Assembly: GCA_020444515.1 (NCBI GenBank)
Contig: JAHLKX010000010.1
Span: 94,717-158,716, forward strand
Direction of reading: 5' to 3'
DNA from: Bacteroidota bacterium
Lineage (GTDB): Bacteria; Bacteroidota; Bacteroidia; Bacteroidales; JAADJA01
DNA length: 64,000 nucleotides
Part shown: piece after piece, positions 62,117-64,000 of the stretch
Position numbering within the stretch: position 1 is the first letter of the stretch
Layout of the letters: each line of letters opens with the position of its first letter
Notes under the pieces: model-generated
Database searches by the model: none
What the model saw: the letters and a program-made list of their open reading frames with translations, nothing else
What the model was told of the DNA's origin: nothing
Made by a program: the position numbers and the translations under genes

Positions 62117-63076
62117 ATGAAACTCAATAAACCCCATACCCTGGCTGAGATTGCCGGAATGATCCGGGCCGATTTTGCCGGACCACCTGCTTTTGAAATC
62201 ACCGGGATCAATGAGATCCACATGGTAGAACCGGGCGATCTCACCTTTGTCGACCATCCCAAATATTACGACAAAGCGCTCCAGTCGAAGGCAACCACCA
62301 TACTGATCAATAAAAAAGTCGATGCGCCGGAAGGGAAATGCCTGATTTTTTCAGATCAGCCCTTTGATGATTATATGAAACTGGTACGACATTTCAGGCC
62401 CTTTCAGCCTGCATCTAAGATGGTCAGCGAACTGGCAGATATCGGGGAGGGAACCGTTATTCAACCCGGAGCTTTTATTGGCCATCATGTCAGGATCGGA
62501 AAGAACTGTTTGATCCATGCCAACGTGAGTATCTACGACCATTCCATCATTGGTGACAATGTGATCATTCATTCAGGAACAGTGATTGGGGCCGATGCCT
62601 TTTATTTCCAGAAGCGAAAAGAAAATACAGTTAAGTTTGAATCTTGTGGCCGGGTCATCATCAAAGATAATGTGGAAATCGGAGCCTGCTGTACCATCGA
62701 TAAAGGGGTATCAGGCGACACCATCATTGATGAATATACCAAATTCGATAATCATATTCAAATAGGGCACGATACGTATATCGGCAAACGCTGCCTTTTT
62801 GCCTCTGCTGTGCTGGTTGCAGGTGTAACGCGAATTGAAGATGATGTTATTTTATGGGGGCAGGTGGCCATCAACAAGGACCTGGTTGTAGGTAAAGGAG
62901 CGGTATTACTGGGCACCTCAGCAATCGACAAATCCATTGAGGGGAACAAGGTTTATTTTGGAGCGCCCGCTATGGAAGCTCGTGCCAAATGGAAAGAACT
63001 GGCCCTGATCAGGAGGTTGCCCGAAATGTATGAGGATCTCAAAGATCTCAAAGCAAATGCCGGAAAGGCAAAATAA
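62117..63076 (+). CDS. LpxD-like acyltransferase paralogue
   Basis: A 319-residue paralogue of LpxD. The N-terminal part (about 1-105) has HTLAEIAGMIRADFAGPPAF and MVEPGDLTFVDHPKYY. A hexapeptide beta-helix (about 105-285) follows, with GTVIGADAFYFQKRKEN, NHIQIGHDTYIGKRCLFASA and a conserved His near the LpxD catalytic site. It is shorter at the C-terminus than LpxD (57968) and its acyl-pocket region is different. It may acylate another UDP-sugar or act as a lipid A variant enzyme; this is not decided. It is downstream of efp. Confidence 0.8.
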   Translation: MKLNKPHTLAEIAGMIRADFAGPPAFEITGINEIHMVEPGDLTFVDHPKYYDKALQSKATTILINKKVDAPEGKCLIFSDQPFDDYMKLVRHFRPFQPASKMVSELADIGEGTVIQPGAFIGHHVRIGKNCLIHANVSIYDHSIIGDNVIIHSGTVIGADAFYFQKRKENTVKFESCGRVIIKDNVEIGACCTIDKGVSGDTIIDEYTKFDNHIQIGHDTYIGKRCLFASAVLVAGVTRIEDDVILWGQVAINKDLVVGKGAVLLGTSAIDKSIEGNKVYFGAPAMEARAKWKELALIRRLPEMYEDLKDLKANAGKAK

Positions 63077-64000
63077 TCCAGCAAAAGCTACAACAGTTTT
63101 AATCAGATTCCATACCGGGCTATTCATTGAATGATGGCATATCTGCCTTTTCTAAAACCATAATCAAGCTCAACTTTAGAAACATATTCTTCATTTATGA
63201 AGGATATGCATGATTTTCTTGCACTTATGTTCCAGCTATAGGACCAAAAGCGCCTGCCCGCGGATGATCAATGGGCACTTAATGAATTCATATTCACTCA
63301 TTCATTAAATTGAAAATCGCTCAGGATCGACCTCAAATTCTTTGCGCTGCAAAACAAGGCGATGAACCGTGTGTGATGGATTGTGGAGCGATCCCGAAGT
63401 CCGCCAGCAAGCGGACGGCTTGGATCGCGCATGGGGTTTATTGCCGTAGCTTTTGCGTGGAAAGAATTTGCAGTCTTGTCCCGATAGCTATCGGGATTGA
63501 TTCTTTTGCGTCCCTGCCTGCCGGAGGTAGGAAGGCAAAAGAAAAAACAAAAAAAATATCCTGTTTTAAAAATCTGTGCTTTTGTTATGGCAAAAGCACC
63601 AAAACCATTAGCCCAAACAAAGCTATCACCCCGCTCTTGAACAACACCGCAAATCCAGGCAAAGTAGTGGATTATCATCCAAACATTCCCGACGTTGCCC
63701 GTCGGGATGCCTTTGCCGGATTTGCTGGTATTGTCCAATTCACTGCTTCACTTCCCGCAGTTTGGGCGGGCCTGCCCGCGGACGATCAATGATCGTTTTA
63801 GTAAAAAATAAATTCTGATTCCGTCAATTGATTTCTTACTCGACCTCAAATTCTTTGCGCTGCAAAACAAGGTGATGAACCATGTGGGTTGGATTGTGGA
63901 GCGATCCCGAAGTCCGCCAGCTGGCGGACGGCTTGGATCGCGCAAGGGGTTTATTGCCGTAGCTTTTGCGTGGAAAGAATTTGCAGTCTTGTCCCGATAG
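63077..64000. repeat. Tandem non-coding repeats, period about 515 bp, running off the window
   Basis: A block of about 161 bp starting TCGACCTCAAATTC at 63327-63488 returns at 63840-64000 (offset 512-513, roughly 93% identical). A CCTGCCCGCGGA-GATCAATG block at 63253 returns at 63771 (offset 518). The unit contains palindromes: CCCGATAGCTATCGGG at 63480-63495 and GTCCGCCAGCTGGCGGAC at 63912-63929 (imperfect in copy 1). Open frames across it differ between copies and show no motif, so it is taken as non-coding. Confidence 0.7.

Noticed and set aside
63310..63792. 160-codon plus-strand frame and its minus-strand counterparts at the right edge
   Set aside because: They cross the tandem repeat, the frames differ between copies, and no domain is seen; taken as repeat-derived.
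1..64000. CRISPR arrays, rRNA operons, intact tRNAs, prophage or insertion-sequence transposases
   Set aside because: None recognised by reading; the repeats seen are inverted or tandem non-coding elements without transposase genes.

Overview
The window comes from a member of the Bacteroidota, probably Bacteroidales-like. The base composition is AT-rich and genes are preceded by TAnnTTTG-type -7 elements rather than Shine-Dalgarno sequences. There is type IX secretion cargo (a type B C-terminal domain and an orphan type A domain), the T9SS regulator PorX, a fused lpxC-fabZ, FISUMP repeats, DUF1573, YbbR and an HMA-AraC regulator. No rRNA, intact tRNA, CRISPR array, phage or transposase gene is seen.

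Layout. 1-6.4 kb: LamG-type surface protein fragments and a giant FISUMP/Fn3 secreted protein. 6.4-7.9 kb: gene-free, with nested inverted repeats, tRNA-like debris and two terminators. 7.9-30.3 kb: an envelope/stress island with a GH130 protein, small secreted proteins, three tiny lmo0937-type membrane proteins, a CHRD lipoprotein, an OmpA protein, two paralogous coiled-coil lipoproteins, a YtxH protein, an AI-2E-type permease, MlaE-MlaF-MlaD, a BamA/TamA-like barrel, a CPBP-like membrane protein, a DUF6320/acyltransferase pair, a cold-shock protein, a GT4 fusion, a cupin and an AraC regulator. 30.3-33.5 kb: an orphan T9SS tail and coaE-ybbR-yajC-DUF1573. 33.7-38.7 kb: an HlyD/MacB-permease/TolC exporter and an ECF sigma factor. 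38.9-43 kb: methyltransferase, acyl-ACP thioesterase, rubrerythrin, GreA-like protein and peroxiredoxin. 43-48 kb: a giant T9SS type B protein. 48-57.9 kb: MFS transporter, polysaccharide deacetylase, Ig-like lipoprotein, alanine dehydrogenase, tsaE, porX, acyltransferase and HD phosphohydrolase. 57.9-63.1 kb: lipid A cluster lpxD, lpxC-fabZ, lpxA, efp and a second lpxD-like gene. 63.1-64 kb: tandem non-coding repeats of about 515 bp.

The most interesting signal is a regulatory one. Seven promoters between 9.4 and 29.8 kb share one architecture: TGTGTGAATNATGTAAC, then a second RTGTAAY box exactly 21 bp after the first, then the -7 TTTG-like element exactly 32 bp after the second box. The two-turn direct repeat next to the core promoter is the expected layout for an AraC-family activator. 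The AraC gene at 29772-30332, which has an N-terminal CxxC metal-binding-like region, sits beside one copy, and its stop codon lies inside that copy. The sites precede small envelope proteins, lipoproteins, membrane peptides, a cupin and probably the GT4 enzyme, which suggests one envelope-protection regulon. This is inferred from sequence only.
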